Shown in pieces: positions 1 through 8,774 of a DNA stretch of 64,000 bases. This DNA comes from Bacillota bacterium (GTDB taxonomy: Bacteria; Bacillota; TC1), in NCBI GenBank assembly GCA_028683955.1, contig JAQUGR010000002.1, forward strand, positions 62,001-126,000, in the 5' to 3' direction. Both the position numbers and the translations under genes were made by a program. Each line of letters opens with the position of its first letter. Positions within the stretch are counted from its first letter, which is position 1. Under the pieces are notes generated by a model, which was given only the letters and a program-made list of their open reading frames with translations, was not told the DNA's origin and did not search any database.

Positions 1-893
1 ACAGGATGTTCTACTTGAATTCTAGTATTCATTTCAATAAAGTAGTGCTTTCCATATTTATCAACAAGAAATTCCACAGTCCCAGCACTAAAATAGTTTA
101 CTGCTTTTGCGGCAGTAACAGCATCTTTATAGATAGCAGCTTTAACATCAACATCTAAAAGAGCTGGTGATTCTTCAATCATTTTTTGATGCTTTCTTTG
201 AATTGAGCAATCTCTTTCTCCTAAATGAATAGCATTTCCAAATTTATCAGCTAGGACCTGAACTTCTATATGTCTAGGTTCTTCAATAAATTTCTCTAAA
301 TAAATCCTATCATCTTTAAAAGCCATTTCTGCTTCTGATTTGGCTTGATGATAAGCATGGTCCAATTCAATCTCGTTATAAGCAATACGCATACCTCTGC
401 CACCACCGCCACCAGATGCTTTAATCATAACTGGATAACCAACCTTCTCACTTAAAACTTTCGCTTCATCCAAACTATTAAGTACACCTTCAGATCCTGG
501 TGAAATGGAAACTCCTGCTGCCATCATAATTTCTTTAGCTTTAGCTTTATTTCCCATATTTTCAATCATTTCTGATGTTGGTCCAATAAAATTAATATTA
601 CACTGTTCGCACATCTTGGCAAAAGCAGCATTTTCTGATAAAAATCCATATCCTGGATGGATGGCTTCAGCTCCAGATAAGATAGTTGCATTAAGTATAT
701 TTGAAATATTCAAATAGCTATCTTTAGATGATGCCTTCCCTATGCAAATAGCTTCATCCGCTAATTCTTTATGAAGAGCATCTTTATCTCCTGTCGAATA
801 AACAGCTACAGTTTTAATCCCCATCTCTCTACAAGCACGGATAATTCTGACAGCTATCTCTCCTCTGTTAGCAATCAATATTTTTTTAAACAT
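1..893 (-). CDS. accC: Acetyl-CoA carboxylase biotin carboxylase subunit (partial, C-terminus beyond window)
   Basis: Biotin carboxylase of the acetyl-CoA carboxylase complex; it carboxylates the biotin on AccB with ATP and bicarbonate, the first step of fatty-acid synthesis. About 297 residues of a usual ~450 are present; the 3' end lies outside the window. Translating the minus strand from 893 gives MFKKILIANRGEIAVRII, then HPGYGFLSEN near residues 79-88, a conserved ATP-binding Lys in GNKAKAK near 116, and the glycine-rich ATP-grasp loop KASGGGGGRGMR near 158-169. The ATG overlaps the accB stop by one base (TAATG), so the two subunits are probably translationally coupled in the order accB-accC. 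The family assignment is clear from the sequence. Confidence 0.96.
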   Translation of the reverse strand, partial: MFKKILIANRGEIAVRIIRACREMGIKTVAVYSTGDKDALHKELADEAICIGKASSKDSYLNISNILNATILSGAEAIHPGYGFLSENAAFAKMCEQCNINFIGPTSEMIENMGNKAKAKEIMMAAGVSISPGSEGVLNSLDEAKVLSEKVGYPVMIKASGGGGGRGMRIAYNEIELDHAYHQAKSEAEMAFKDDRIYLEKFIEEPRHIEVQVLADKFGNAIHLGERDCSIQRKHQKMIEESPALLDVDVKAAIYKDAVTAAKAVNYFSAGTVEFLVDKYGKHYFIEMNTRIQVEHP

Positions 894-1354
894 TATTTTA
901 CTCTCACTTTAAATATTTTTTGGCCGAATTCAACCATATCTTCATTTTTAACTAATATTTCAACAATTTCTCCATTAAGCTCTGATTCAATTTCATTCAT
1001 TAGTTTCATAGCTTCCAAAATACAAACAACTTGTCCTTCTTCAATAACAGAGCCTACTTTTACAAATGGTTCTGATGCTGGATTTGAAGAACTATAGAAG
1101 GTTCCTACTATTGGTGATGTTATATAGGCTATACCACTTTCTTCTTCTGGAGCTAGGACTACACCACTATGTACAGGTGCATGAACAGGTGCTGCTTGTT
1201 GTGCTACATGTTGACTATAGACTGGTGCACTTTGCATAACAACATTTGATTCTTTAGAAATTTCTACTAATCCTTCTTCTGTTTCTACAACTAATTTGCT
1301 AATTGAAGAATCTTCAAGTCTATCAATTAGTGTTAAAATATCTTTTAATTTCAT
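893..1354 (-). CDS. accB: Acetyl-CoA carboxylase biotin carboxyl carrier protein
   Basis: Biotin carboxyl carrier protein (153 aa, normal length) that shuttles carboxyl groups from AccC to the carboxyltransferase. It has an N-terminal helical region (1-35), a flexible Ala/Pro/His/Gln/Val-rich linker (about 36-70), and a C-terminal biotinyl domain whose EAMKLMNE motif places the biotinylated lysine at about residue 117. An AAAGGAG ribosome site precedes the ATG. It is the first gene of a minus-strand accB-accC operon. No FapR-like operator was recognised upstream. Confidence 0.97.
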   Translation of the reverse strand: MKLKDILTLIDRLEDSSISKLVVETEEGLVEISKESNVVMQSAPVYSQHVAQQAAPVHAPVHSGVVLAPEEESGIAYITSPIVGTFYSSSNPASEPFVKVGSVIEEGQVVCILEAMKLMNEIESELNGEIVEILVKNEDMVEFGQKIFKVRVK

Positions 1355-1445
1355 TTTTTACTCCTTTTATTTGTTAATTTTTATTCTCGAAGCCTTTTAT
1401 TTATCGCTTCTATAATTTTTAATACTTTCAGCCTGCTATTAAAGA

Positions 1446-1474
1446 CAAAAAGCTCCTAGAATAAATCCTAGGAG
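1446..1474 (-). terminator. Intrinsic terminator of the 67-aa membrane protein gene
   Basis: The arms CTCCTAG and CTAGGAG (1453-1459 and 1468-1474) form a hairpin that, read on the minus strand, is followed by CTTTTTG. The stem overlaps the stop codon of the small gene at 1468. It separates that gene from accB. Confidence 0.75.
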
Positions 1475-1671
1475 AAATTTAAAATAGTTTTTAATTGGGT
1501 AATGAAACCAACTTTGCCTTTAGCAAAGATAACATGACCAACTAGACCGTGTAATATTATTATTAATCCGGCCATCAGCATAACTAAAATTTGTAGGAGA
1601 TGAGGGATTGTTGCAACAACAACCAGACATTCTACAAAAAGTGCTGTTTTAATCAGATCTTTTAGTTTCAT
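1468..1671 (-). CDS. Small two-helix membrane protein, function unknown
   Basis: A 67-residue protein that I do not recognise. It has a short cationic N-terminus (MKLKDLIKTA), two hydrophobic stretches (about 10-30 and 32-52) and a basic tail, so it is probably an inner-membrane hairpin protein. A strong GAGGAGGA ribosome site sits 6-13 bases before the ATG and an intrinsic terminator overlaps the stop, which argues for a real monocistronic gene. The size and topology would also fit a holin-like or stress-membrane peptide, but no motif supports either. Confidence 0.7.
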   Translation of the reverse strand: MKLKDLIKTALFVECLVVVATIPHLLQILVMLMAGLIIILHGLVGHVIFAKGKVGFITQLKTILNFS

Positions 1672-1970
1672 GAAAATTCCTCCTCAAAGAAGAAATAGCC
1701 TATGTTCTCATACTTGATATAAATAATAAATAATAACGATAAAATGTTTAAGTAATGAGAATACTAATTTGTTTTCTTCTTTTTAATATTTGATTGGTTT
1801 AATCTTTAAATTAGAAACACAGCTTTATAACTTCACACTCCCTTCATTATTAAAATAAAACCTATACCAACAATACACCTATTGTTGGTATAAATCATCT
1901 ATAACTATCTATATTGAAATTTTGTAAATAACTATTTTAATCTATTTGCTACACCATTATAGCATATTTT
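1672..1970. other. Gene-free spacer (~300 bp) between lipA and the small membrane protein gene
   Basis: It holds the lipA terminator (1850-1891) and presumably the minus-strand promoter of the small membrane protein gene. An imperfect inverted repeat around TTCTCAT / ATGAGAA lies at roughly 1705-1770. No credible reading frame or RNA gene was seen. Confidence 0.5.
1850..1891 (-). terminator. Intrinsic terminator after lipA
   Basis: A perfect 12-bp inverted repeat, ATACCAACAATA (1864-1875) and its complement (1880-1891), with a 4-base loop. On the minus strand it is followed by a T-rich run (GGTTTTATTTT). It lies about 80 bases downstream of the lipA stop. Confidence 0.8.
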
Positions 1971-2837
1971 CTAGTTTTGTTCATCAAGTAGTATTTTTGT
2001 TTGTTCGGCATTATAGGAGCTTCTCACAAAAGGTCCAGAAGAAACATGTTTGAAGCCCATCTCATAGGCTACCTTTTCATAATCTTTAAAAATATCTGGG
2101 TGTACATACTCCTCAACAGGAATATGTTTTTTTGAAGGTTGTAAATATTGTCCAACTGTTAGAAAATCACAACCCACTTCTCTTAAATCAGCAAATAATC
2201 TTATTACTTCTGCTTCAGTTTCCCCTAATCCAACCATAATACCTGATTTAGTAAAAATCTTAGGGTTCATTTTCTTAACATTTGCTAGTACCTCTAATGA
2301 TTGTTTGTAATCAGACATTGGTTGAACTGTTTTATATAGGCTAGGTACGGTTTCTACATTATGATTAATTATTTCAGGTGCTGCTGCTACAATTTTAGCC
2401 AATGCCTCAACATTACCTTGTAAATCTGGTATTAATACCTCAATACTTGTACCTTTATTTAGTTCTCTAACTTTTTCAATACATTCAACAAAATGGTCAG
2501 CTCCACCATCTTCTAAATCATCTCTAGTTACTGAGGTTATTACAACATGTCTTAATTTCAATTCTTTTGTAGCCTTGGCTAAATTCGCTGGTTCATTTGG
2601 ATCAATCGGAGTTGGTTTTCCTGTTTCTACATCACAGAAACGACAATTTCTTGTACATTTACTACCCAAAATCATAAAAGTGGCGGTTCCTTTATTAAAA
2701 CATTCCATTCTATTTGGGCAGGTAGCTTCTTCACATACAGTATGTAATGATAATCCTTTTAAGATTCTTTCTACCTTATTAATATGTTGTGGGTCCTGAA
2801 ATTTTATTTTTAACCAATCTGGTTTTCTTTGTTCCAT
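1971..2837 (-). CDS. lipA: Lipoyl synthase
   Basis: Radical-SAM enzyme that inserts two sulfurs into the octanoyl chain on lipoyl domains. Cys35, Cys40 and Cys46 ([12 protein letters not shown]) bind the auxiliary, sacrificial Fe-S cluster; Cys61, Cys65 and Cys68 (CTRNCRFC) bind the SAM cluster; and the C-terminal RSSYNA motif supplies the conserved serine ligand. At 288 aa the length is normal. The start lies inside the end of lipB (28-base overlap) with AGGAG ahead of it, so the two are coupled. The likely local substrate is GcvH (22734-23105); no 2-oxoacid dehydrogenase genes are in the window. Confidence 0.97.
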   Translation of the reverse strand: MEQRKPDWLKIKFQDPQHINKVERILKGLSLHTVCEEATCPNRMECFNKGTATFMILGSKCTRNCRFCDVETGKPTPIDPNEPANLAKATKELKLRHVVITSVTRDDLEDGGADHFVECIEKVRELNKGTSIEVLIPDLQGNVEALAKIVAAAPEIINHNVETVPSLYKTVQPMSDYKQSLEVLANVKKMNPKIFTKSGIMVGLGETEAEVIRLFADLREVGCDFLTVGQYLQPSKKHIPVEEYVHPDIFKDYEKVAYEMGFKHVSSGPFVRSSYNAEQTKILLDEQN

Positions 2838-3517
2838 ATTTCTACTTCTCCTAACATTTTTTCTTTATCTTCTATTTTAAAAGTTATTTTAAATACTTCT
2901 TCTATAGACTTTATTAAATTTTTCTTGGCTTCGTCCATATTCTGGACTTCATCTTGCAATTTACTTAAAGATGTAACTCCCTTTCCTATAATACCACAGG
3001 GGGTAATTACATTAAAGTCATCAAGATCAGTATTAACATTGTAGCCAAATCCATGCATGCTAATGCCTCTTTTTATTGCGCAACCAAGGGCTGTAATCTT
3101 TTCTTCCCCCACCCATACCCCAGGGTATTCCTTTTCTCTATGGGCTTCTATATTATATGATTTTTTTAATAAGTTAACAAAAATCTCTTCCAAAAGGAAA
3201 AAGAAATCCTTAACACCTTTGCCATAATCATGTATGTTGAAGATAAAATATCCTACTAGTTGCCCGGGACCGTGATAGGTAACGTCTCCACCACGATTTA
3301 TATGCTCTACTTGAAAGCCTTTTTCTTCTAGGAATTTTTTTGGCACTAATATATTATCAGTGTTACCTGAATTGCCTATAGTTATGACTTTTTTGTGTTC
3401 TAACAACAAAAAGGTATCTTCTATTTTCTCTTCACTTCTCATTTTTAAAAGGTTAGTTTGTAGTTCAAAGGCTTGGGTATATGGCACTTCCCTGCCTAAG
3501 TCAATTAATCTTGCCAT
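2810..3517 (-). CDS. lipB: Octanoyl-ACP:protein N-octanoyltransferase
   Basis: Transfers octanoate from acyl carrier protein to lipoyl-domain lysines, the step before LipA. The protein (235 aa) shows [12 protein letters not shown] (75-86), Lys140 in EEKITALG and the acyl-accepting Cys174 in TPCGI, all hallmarks of LipB rather than of the LipM/LplA family. It is the promoter-proximal gene of lipB-lipA and diverges from the iron-uptake operon across 139 bases, so the iron regulator there might also influence this Fe-S-dependent pathway (inference). Confidence 0.96.
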   Translation of the reverse strand: MARLIDLGREVPYTQAFELQTNLLKMRSEEKIEDTFLLLEHKKVITIGNSGNTDNILVPKKFLEEKGFQVEHINRGGDVTYHGPGQLVGYFIFNIHDYGKGVKDFFFLLEEIFVNLLKKSYNIEAHREKEYPGVWVGEEKITALGCAIKRGISMHGFGYNVNTDLDDFNVITPCGIIGKGVTSLSKLQDEVQNMDEAKKNLIKSIEEVFKITFKIEDKEKMLGEVEIWNKENQIG

Positions 3518-3567
3518 CTTCAGTCACCTTCCTAATCCAATATATTATAGCAAATTGAAACAATAAA

Positions 3568-3636
3568 TAAAAGTTAAAATTATTAAACTTTTAGTTGACT
3601 AAATAAAGTTAAAAATGGTAAACTTAAATAAAGTTA
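3568..3636. promoter_or_regulatory. Candidate DtxR-type operator cluster in the lipB / feo divergent region
   Basis: The palindrome TTAGTTGACTAA (3591-3602) has the TTAGTNNACTAA symmetry of DtxR/IdeR-like boxes. It is surrounded by alternating AAGTT and AACTT half-sites (AAAGTTAAA near 3570, 3605 and 3631; AACTT near 3586 and 3621). Because the next gene encodes a DtxR-family protein, autoregulation by Fe(II) is the simplest reading. This is inferred from the sequence only. Confidence 0.5.
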
Positions 3637-3656
3637 AATGAAGGCAGGTATTTTAA

Positions 3657-4310
3657 ATGGAAAAGTTAAATATCAATAACCAGGATATTTTAGAAACTAT
3701 ATATGAATTGGAAAAAAGTAAAGGTAAGGCTAGATTAACAGATATTGCCTTAAAACTAGATTTTTCTAAATCTAGAACTAATCAGGAAATTAAAAAGTTA
3801 ATTTCCCTTGGTTTAGTTAATGAAGATAAGTATGGACCTATTGTACTAACCAAACTAGGTATTTTTGAAGCTGAAAGAATTATGTTTACACATCTATTAA
3901 TCAAAACATTTCTTAAAAACCATCTTTTGCTTGATGAAGAAACGTCAGAAAAGGATGCTTGTGCAATAGAACATATAATAAGTGAGGGTACTATTAAGGC
4001 AATAGTCAGACATTTAGAAAAGGATTTGGATAATATCGGGGACTTTAACCTTAAAGAAGCAGAAGAATACCTTGTTAAGAAAAAAAGATTAAGTGAATTA
4101 AAAGTTGGGCAAAAAGCTATGATATTAAAAATCGAAGGACTAAGAAGTATTAAAAAACGTATTATGGAATTTGGCATAATTAAAGGTGAAATCATTGAAC
4201 TTATTGGAGTAGCTCCATTTGGAGACCCTCTTAGTTTCAATCTTAATGATTTTAATCTTTCACTGCGAATAAAAGAAGCTGATAATGTTATAGTAGAACT
4301 AATCGATTGA
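3657..4310 (+). CDS. DtxR-family iron-dependent regulator fused to a FeoA domain
   Basis: A 217-aa two-part protein. Residues 1-140 resemble DtxR/MntR repressors: an N-terminal winged helix-turn-helix (NQDILETIYELEKSKGKARL through TDIALKLDFSKSRTNQEI) and a metal-binding dimerisation segment with LLLDEETSEKDACAIEHIIS, where Cys, Glu and His are typical ligands. Residues about 145-217 form an SH3-like FeoA domain (LKVGQKAMILKIEG, RIMEFGIIKGEIIELIG). It directly precedes feoB, so it is likely the Fe(II)-sensing repressor of its own operon with a built-in FeoA module that could contact FeoB. No separate feoA gene is present. The ATG is preceded by AAGGCAGG. Confidence 0.88.
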   Translation: MEKLNINNQDILETIYELEKSKGKARLTDIALKLDFSKSRTNQEIKKLISLGLVNEDKYGPIVLTKLGIFEAERIMFTHLLIKTFLKNHLLLDEETSEKDACAIEHIISEGTIKAIVRHLEKDLDNIGDFNLKEAEEYLVKKKRLSELKVGQKAMILKIEGLRSIKKRIMEFGIIKGEIIELIGVAPFGDPLSFNLNDFNLSLRIKEADNVIVELID

Positions 4311-4321
4311 AGGGATATATT

Positions 4322-6451
4322 ATGGATAAAAGAGAAATAGATCAAAGATGCAATAAAAGAAATCGTCCACGATTACACAGACACCATAATTTAAATAACA
4401 AGGGATATAGCTTTACAGAAAATATGCAAACTTCCCATCAATTATTTAATAATAGCGGTCTCAATAAAAAAGAAATTGATTTGATAGGAAATCCCAATAG
4501 TGGAAAGACTACAATCTTTAATATTTTAACAGGTTCAAATGCAAAAGTTGGCAATTGGCCTGGAGTTACTGTAGAAAAAAAAGAAGGGGCCCTAATAAAT
4601 AACCCTGAGTTTCAGATAGTTGATCTACCTGGTATATACAGTTTAAGCGCATATTCAGATGATGAAAAAGTTGCTAAAAACAGCCTATTAAAAAAACCAT
4701 CAATAGTTGTTGATATTTTAGATAGCTCAAACCTTAAGAGAAATCTTTATCTAACTATTCAATTGTTGGAAATGAATCAAAATGTTATCTTGGGCTTAAA
4801 TATTATGGATGTTGCTAAGAAAAAATACAAAGAGGTAAAATTAGATGTTTTATCAGAGTTGTTAAATGTGCCAGTTATTCCTTTAGTCGCTCAAAAGGGT
4901 GAAGGTGTATATGATTTAATTAATGCTATTGTTGACTATAAGGTTCATGAAACTGTAGAGTTTAGGCTACCCTATGGTGGAGAACTTGAAGAGCATATAA
5001 CTAATCTGGAAGCTTTATTAGCAGAAAGAAAAGTATCTATTTCAGGTTACACTTATAGAATGTTGGCCATTCAAGCACTTGAAGGTGATGAAATAGTCCG
5101 TTCATTGTTAATGCCTTATGGTTTAGACGATTTTATTCAAAAAGAAATAAATCATTTAAAAAGCATATTCAAAGATGACCTAGAAATGGTCTTTATAGAA
5201 AAGAGATATGGGTTTATTGAAGGTTTATTAAAAAAAGTAATTATAAGAAAAAAAACAATTGAAAACTCTCTTGGGACTTCAGATAAAGTAGATAAAATTG
5301 TTTTAAATCCTATTCTTGGCTTATTTATCTTTTTTGGAGTTATGTTTGCCTTATTCCAAATAACCTTCTTTTTTGGAGATTATATAAAAAGTTTTCTAGA
5401 GATGATTATTGGTGTCATTGGAACTTTTATTGCTGCATCTGTAGACAATAAAATTTTAGAATCTTTTTTGAATGATGGTGTATTAAGTGGTGTTGGAACG
5501 ATAATAACTTTTTTACCAAACTTAGTTTTACTGTTTTTACTCCTTACTTTTTTGGAAGATATTGGATATATGGCTAGAGCAGCATATTTGATGGATCGAT
5601 TTATGAGATTTTTCGGACTTCAAGGTAAGGCCTTTATTCCTCTAATTACTGGTTTTGGTTGTTCAGTACCAGCTGTAATGGCTACAAGAACACTTGAAAG
5701 CAAGGCTGATAGATTTACAACAATCATGATTGCTCCTTTAATATCATGTAGCGCTCGACTCCCTGTTTATATTTTGTTTATTTCAGCATTTTTCCCTAAT
5801 AATAAAGGTTCTATGTTGTTTTTAGTCTATATGTTAGGAATAATCTTGGCGGTAAGTATGGCTAAGATATTTAGAAGTACTTTCTTTAAATCTGAAGCAG
5901 CACCTTTTGTTTTAGAGCTTCCTCCATATCGTATCCCTACAGCCAAAGCAACTTTTATTCATACTTGGGATCGTGTTAAGGAATTTTTATCTAGGGCAAG
6001 CACTCTTATTTTGGCTATGGTTATTATTATTTGGGCTCTTTCCATCTTACCTTTAGGTGTTGTGTATGGATCTAGAGATAGTCTTATTGGTATTGTAGGC
6101 TCAACCATTGCCCCAATTCTTAAACCCGTTGGTTTTGGCACTTATGAAGCAGCTTCTGCTTTAATATCTGGTATAGTCGCAAAAGAGGTAGTTGTTTCTA
6201 CTCTTAGCACTATTTATGGTGCTCAAGGAGGTGGCTTGGTTCATGCATTAGCTACACAATGGACTCAGTTGCAAGGTTTTTCTTTTATGTTAATGAGTGC
6301 AATTTATGTACCTTGTCTTGCTACTCTAGCTACAATAAAACAAGAAACAAATAGTTGGAAATGGATGTTTTTTGTTATAGCCTATACTTCTGTGCTAGGT
6401 TATTTCGTTTCTTTTGTAGTGTACCAGGTAGGTTCGCTATTAGGATTTTAA
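4322..6451 (+). CDS. feoB: Ferrous iron transporter B
   Basis: GTP-gated Fe(II) importer of the inner membrane. The ATG at 4322 is chosen over an upstream TTG because GAAGGGA lies 6 bases before it; the product is 709 aa. The G domain has G1 GNPNSGKT (56-63), G3 DLPG (101-104) and G4 NIMD (160-163), followed by a helical insulation domain and a polytopic membrane domain containing the conserved GFGCSVPA and two Gate regions. The odd part is a roughly 50-residue N-terminal extension rich in Arg, His and Asn with one Cys (HRHH near 19-22) ahead of the G domain. It lies 11 bases after the DtxR-FeoA gene, in one operon. Confidence 0.96.
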   Translation: MDKREIDQRCNKRNRPRLHRHHNLNNKGYSFTENMQTSHQLFNNSGLNKKEIDLIGNPNSGKTTIFNILTGSNAKVGNWPGVTVEKKEGALINNPEFQIVDLPGIYSLSAYSDDEKVAKNSLLKKPSIVVDILDSSNLKRNLYLTIQLLEMNQNVILGLNIMDVAKKKYKEVKLDVLSELLNVPVIPLVAQKGEGVYDLINAIVDYKVHETVEFRLPYGGELEEHITNLEALLAERKVSISGYTYRMLAIQALEGDEIVRSLLMPYGLDDFIQKEINHLKSIFKDDLEMVFIEKRYGFIEGLLKKVIIRKKTIENSLGTSDKVDKIVLNPILGLFIFFGVMFALFQITFFFGDYIKSFLEMIIGVIGTFIAASVDNKILESFLNDGVLSGVGTIITFLPNLVLLFLLLTFLEDIGYMARAAYLMDRFMRFFGLQGKAFIPLITGFGCSVPAVMATRTLESKADRFTTIMIAPLISCSARLPVYILFISAFFPNNKGSMLFLVYMLGIILAVSMAKIFRSTFFKSEAAPFVLELPPYRIPTAKATFIHTWDRVKEFLSRASTLILAMVIIIWALSILPLGVVYGSRDSLIGIVGSTIAPILKPVGFGTYEAASALISGIVAKEVVVSTLSTIYGAQGGGLVHALATQWTQLQGFSFMLMSAIYVPCLATLATIKQETNSWKWMFFVIAYTSVLGYFVSFVVYQVGSLLGF

Positions 6452-6462
6452 AACATATACAA

Positions 6463-6502
6463 AGAGGGTAGAATCAAATAATTTGATTCTACCCTCTTTT
6501 TT
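6463..6502 (+). terminator. Strong terminator after feoB
   Basis: A 16-bp stem starting AGAGGGTAGAATC (6463-6478 with 6482-6497) and a 3-base loop are followed by TTTTTT on the plus strand. The convergent minus-strand gene ends at 6512, so the hairpin may stop transcription in both directions, although the minus-strand T tract is short. Confidence 0.88.
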
Positions 6503-6511
6503 ATTTACTTT

Positions 6512-7579
6512 TTATTTCTTAATTTTAATTGTTGAAATATTTGATAACATTATCCATTTTCTAATTATAGGAGTATATAACATTTTATTCTTCAATATTT
6601 TAATAAACAATTTTCTTCTTAGAGGTTTTAGTAATTTTGAATAATACTTTACAGATAAATTATCATTATTAAATACTTTGGCTAATAAATGTCCACTATC
6701 CATTGCGTAACTAAGACCTTCTAAAGAACTAGGACTAACAAAACCTGCAGCTTCTCCAATCAAGAAAATACCATTACCACCATAGCATAACTCTTTGACA
6801 GAACTAGGACACGAAACCTGACAAACCTCTCTATCAGTCAATTCACCAAATATATGACCGTCCTTTATCATTTTTGTCTTTAATTTTTCAAATCTAACCT
6901 TACTATCAGTCTTAGGAAAAGCAGCACCAAGGATTTCATGCACACCTTTGTAATTTAACCAACCATAGGAATCAGTTATATCTTTATCAAAAATTGTCAT
7001 ATAACTTGGAGATTTTTTATCACTTTGATACCATTCTTGAATACAAACATACTGCCGTATAGTTACATTTTTAAAAAATTTTTTTCTTACAAGTGATTTA
7101 GAACCGTCACCACCAATAAGATATTTTCCTTTTATATTAAATTCTTTATTATCAATAATATAACTCACATTATAGTAATCATCTATTTTATCAATATTTG
7201 TAACAACAGCTTTTTCAATTTGTCTAATTTCAGGATTTGCCTTAGACATTAGCCATAAATCAAATTGACTTCTATCCATGTTCATATAGAACCTTTGGTA
7301 GAATCTTTCTATATCCATTCCCATATCCCTAGCTTTAACTGAAAATATTTGAGGATCAACTAATACATTTAGAGGTAATGATAAATTTAACTCAGCCAGT
7401 TTCTTTTGAGCATCAGGAGCAAGTAAACCACCACATGGTTTTATAAAACCTTCTCCACTTAGGCTTTTTTTATCAATACAGATAGTCTTATATTTACTAC
7501 CATCTAATTCTTTAAGAAATATTGAGCTAGCAGGACCCATGCCGATAACAATAATATCATATATATCTTCTCTACTCAT
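6512..7579 (-). CDS. Geranylgeranyl reductase-family FAD-dependent oxidoreductase
   Basis: A 355-aa flavoprotein of the p-hydroxybenzoate-hydroxylase/geranylgeranyl-reductase fold. It shows the dinucleotide motif GMGPASS (13-19), PCGGLL (48-53, the substrate-channel motif seen in archaeal-type geranylgeranyl reductases), GDGS (157-160) and GEAAGFVSPSSLEG (275-288, FAD pyrophosphate binding). The substrate cannot be read from sequence; isoprenoid lipid or quinone double bonds are plausible. GGAGGG precedes the ATG. It is a single gene, convergent with feoB, with a perfect 24-bp palindrome upstream. Confidence 0.8.
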   Translation of the reverse strand: MSREDIYDIIVIGMGPASSIFLKELDGSKYKTICIDKKSLSGEGFIKPCGGLLAPDAQKKLAELNLSLPLNVLVDPQIFSVKARDMGMDIERFYQRFYMNMDRSQFDLWLMSKANPEIRQIEKAVVTNIDKIDDYYNVSYIIDNKEFNIKGKYLIGGDGSKSLVRKKFFKNVTIRQYVCIQEWYQSDKKSPSYMTIFDKDITDSYGWLNYKGVHEILGAAFPKTDSKVRFEKLKTKMIKDGHIFGELTDREVCQVSCPSSVKELCYGGNGIFLIGEAAGFVSPSSLEGLSYAMDSGHLLAKVFNNDNLSVKYYSKLLKPLRRKLFIKILKNKMLYTPIIRKWIMLSNISTIKIKK

Positions 7580-7651
7580 ATTCCCTCCATGTTGACTAAG
7601 ATTAACTTTATTCTACTACATAATGATTTAAAAAACTAATATAACTAACAT

Positions 7652-7675
7652 TTCCTACTATATATATAGTAGGAA
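7652..7675. promoter_or_regulatory. Perfect 24-bp palindrome upstream of the FAD reductase gene
   Basis: TTCCTACTATAT is followed immediately by its exact complement, with no spacer. It lies 73 bases before the start of the minus-strand FAD reductase gene and downstream of the 3D-protein terminator. Neither strand has a T tract after it, so an operator for a dimeric regulator fits better than a terminator. Confidence 0.45.
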
Positions 7676-7685
7676 TAAATAACAC

Positions 7686-7720
7686 TTAAAAAAATTAGGT
7701 AGAGTTTCCTCTACCTAATT
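7686..7720 (-). terminator. Intrinsic terminator of the 3D-domain protein gene
   Basis: AATTAGGTAGAG (7693-7704) pairs with CTCTACCTAATT (7709-7720) around a 4-base loop. On the minus strand a run of T follows (complement of 7686-7693). The stem overlaps the stop codon at 7715. Confidence 0.88.
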
Positions 7721-8434
7721 AACTACATATACTTTTACAGTTCTTCGTCCGAATTGAATACATTCATCATATGTATCCATGAAAATATCTAATTGACTAC
7801 TATGACCAATTCTGTCTTTAACTACAAAATAACCATAACCTTCTATGTAGATCTTTGTACCTAAAGGTACTAAATTACAAGCTACAGCCCCTTCATAAGG
7901 TAATTCACCATTTGCCATGTTATTTCCTGTTGAAGTGTAGGCCGTGCTACTTAAAGCTCCTAGATATTTCATTGTGCTAGTTGCCGGTTTTGTTGGTGTA
8001 GTAGTTGTTATTGTTTTTGTTGGCGTTTTTATTGGAGTCGTTGTTGAAATTTTGGCAGTTGTCGTATTTTTAGCCAAAATATTCATTTGAGCCTTTTCTA
8101 TTTCAAGTCTTGCAGCATCTTGAGCTGCTTTTTGTTTAGCAATTTTTTCCGCTTCAGCAGCTTTTTCGGCTGTCTCTTTGGCTTTTATATCTTCTAATAT
8201 TACTTTTTCTTCTGTATTCTTTGCTACATTAAATTGCTCTTCTAATAATTTCATCTTGTTATTTTCAGATTCGATATATTTTTGATTGGCTTCTGATGCG
8301 CTACTATATGATAGTGCACCTACTAATGACAATGCTCCAAACAAAACAGTTAGCATTATTAATTTTATATGCTTTCTGTTCTTACTCGCCAAACGATAAG
8401 ATCGCTTGCGTAACATATTGGTAAAGTCCTCCAT
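7715..8434 (-). CDS. Membrane-anchored 3D-domain cell-wall protein
   Basis: A 239-aa protein with a basic cytoplasmic N-terminus, one transmembrane helix (about 23-43), a charged coiled coil (45-120), a Thr/Pro linker (122-155) and a C-terminal 3D domain (about 158-239) containing the aspartates of VKDRIG, QLDIFMD and TYDEC. 3D domains are double-psi beta barrels found in peptidoglycan lytic enzymes such as YocH/YabE relatives and in MltA. The likely role is wall remodelling from the outer face of the membrane. It is the last minus-strand gene before the long plus-strand block starting at rpmH. Confidence 0.85.
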   Translation of the reverse strand: MEDFTNMLRKRSYRLASKNRKHIKLIMLTVLFGALSLVGALSYSSASEANQKYIESENNKMKLLEEQFNVAKNTEEKVILEDIKAKETAEKAAEAEKIAKQKAAQDAARLEIEKAQMNILAKNTTTAKISTTTPIKTPTKTITTTTPTKPATSTMKYLGALSSTAYTSTGNNMANGELPYEGAVACNLVPLGTKIYIEGYGYFVVKDRIGHSSQLDIFMDTYDECIQFGRRTVKVYVVN

Positions 8435-8518
8435 TTTCTTAATAATCTATATGAACTTCTTGATTATATCATTAATAAAATTGTTTTGCAAAATTATAGC
8501 AATAATGTCTAATAAACC

Positions 8519-8548
8519 TTGACATAATCGGTATGATTTTTATATAAT
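8519..8548 (+). promoter_or_regulatory. Consensus promoter of the rpmH operon
   Basis: A perfect TTGACA (8519-8524) and a perfect TATAAT (8543-8548) separated by 18 bases. The roughly 80-base leader contains an 8-bp hairpin (ATGAACTG at 8579-8586 with its complement 8593-8600). This is the clearest sigma-A-type promoter in the window. Confidence 0.88.
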
Positions 8549-8635
8549 TGATGAGAGTATGCACACATATGTAATTATATGAACTGTCAAACCAGTTCAT
8601 TTATTATTTAAACAGCTTAAGGAGGCTAAAAACAA

Positions 8636-8773
8636 ATGAAAAGAACATTTCAACCAAACAGAAGCAAACAAAGAAAAACAAGCGGATTTCTAATTAGAAT
8701 GAGCTCAACTGCAGGTAAAAACGTGATCAAAAGAAGAAGAGCAAAAGGCAGAAAAGTATTAACTGTATCTTAA
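8636..8773 (+). CDS. rpmH: 50S ribosomal protein L34
   Basis: A 45-residue very basic protein beginning [14 protein letters not shown] and ending [13 protein letters not shown], the L34 signature. L34 sits in the large ribosomal subunit. AAGGAGG is at 8619-8625. It is followed after one base by rnpA, the standard rpmH-rnpA pair. Codons are almost all A- or C-ending. Confidence 0.97.
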   Translation: MKRTFQPNRSKQRKTSGFLIRMSSTAGKNVIKRRRAKGRKVLTVS

Positions 8774-8774
8774 T

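Noticed and set aside
771-1097. Plus-strand frame of 108 codons over accC-accB
   Set aside because: It is antisense to two well-supported genes with no ribosome site.
3782-4345. Long minus-strand frame (187 codons) opposite the DtxR-FeoA gene
   Set aside because: It is antisense to a clear gene, has no ribosome site and its product is low-complexity Ser/Ile/Leu; a shadow of the A-rich coding strand.
8435-8635. Possible replication origin at the gene-strand switch before rpmH
   Set aside because: No DnaA box is present there and plus-strand C excess continues unchanged through to dnaA, where it flips.
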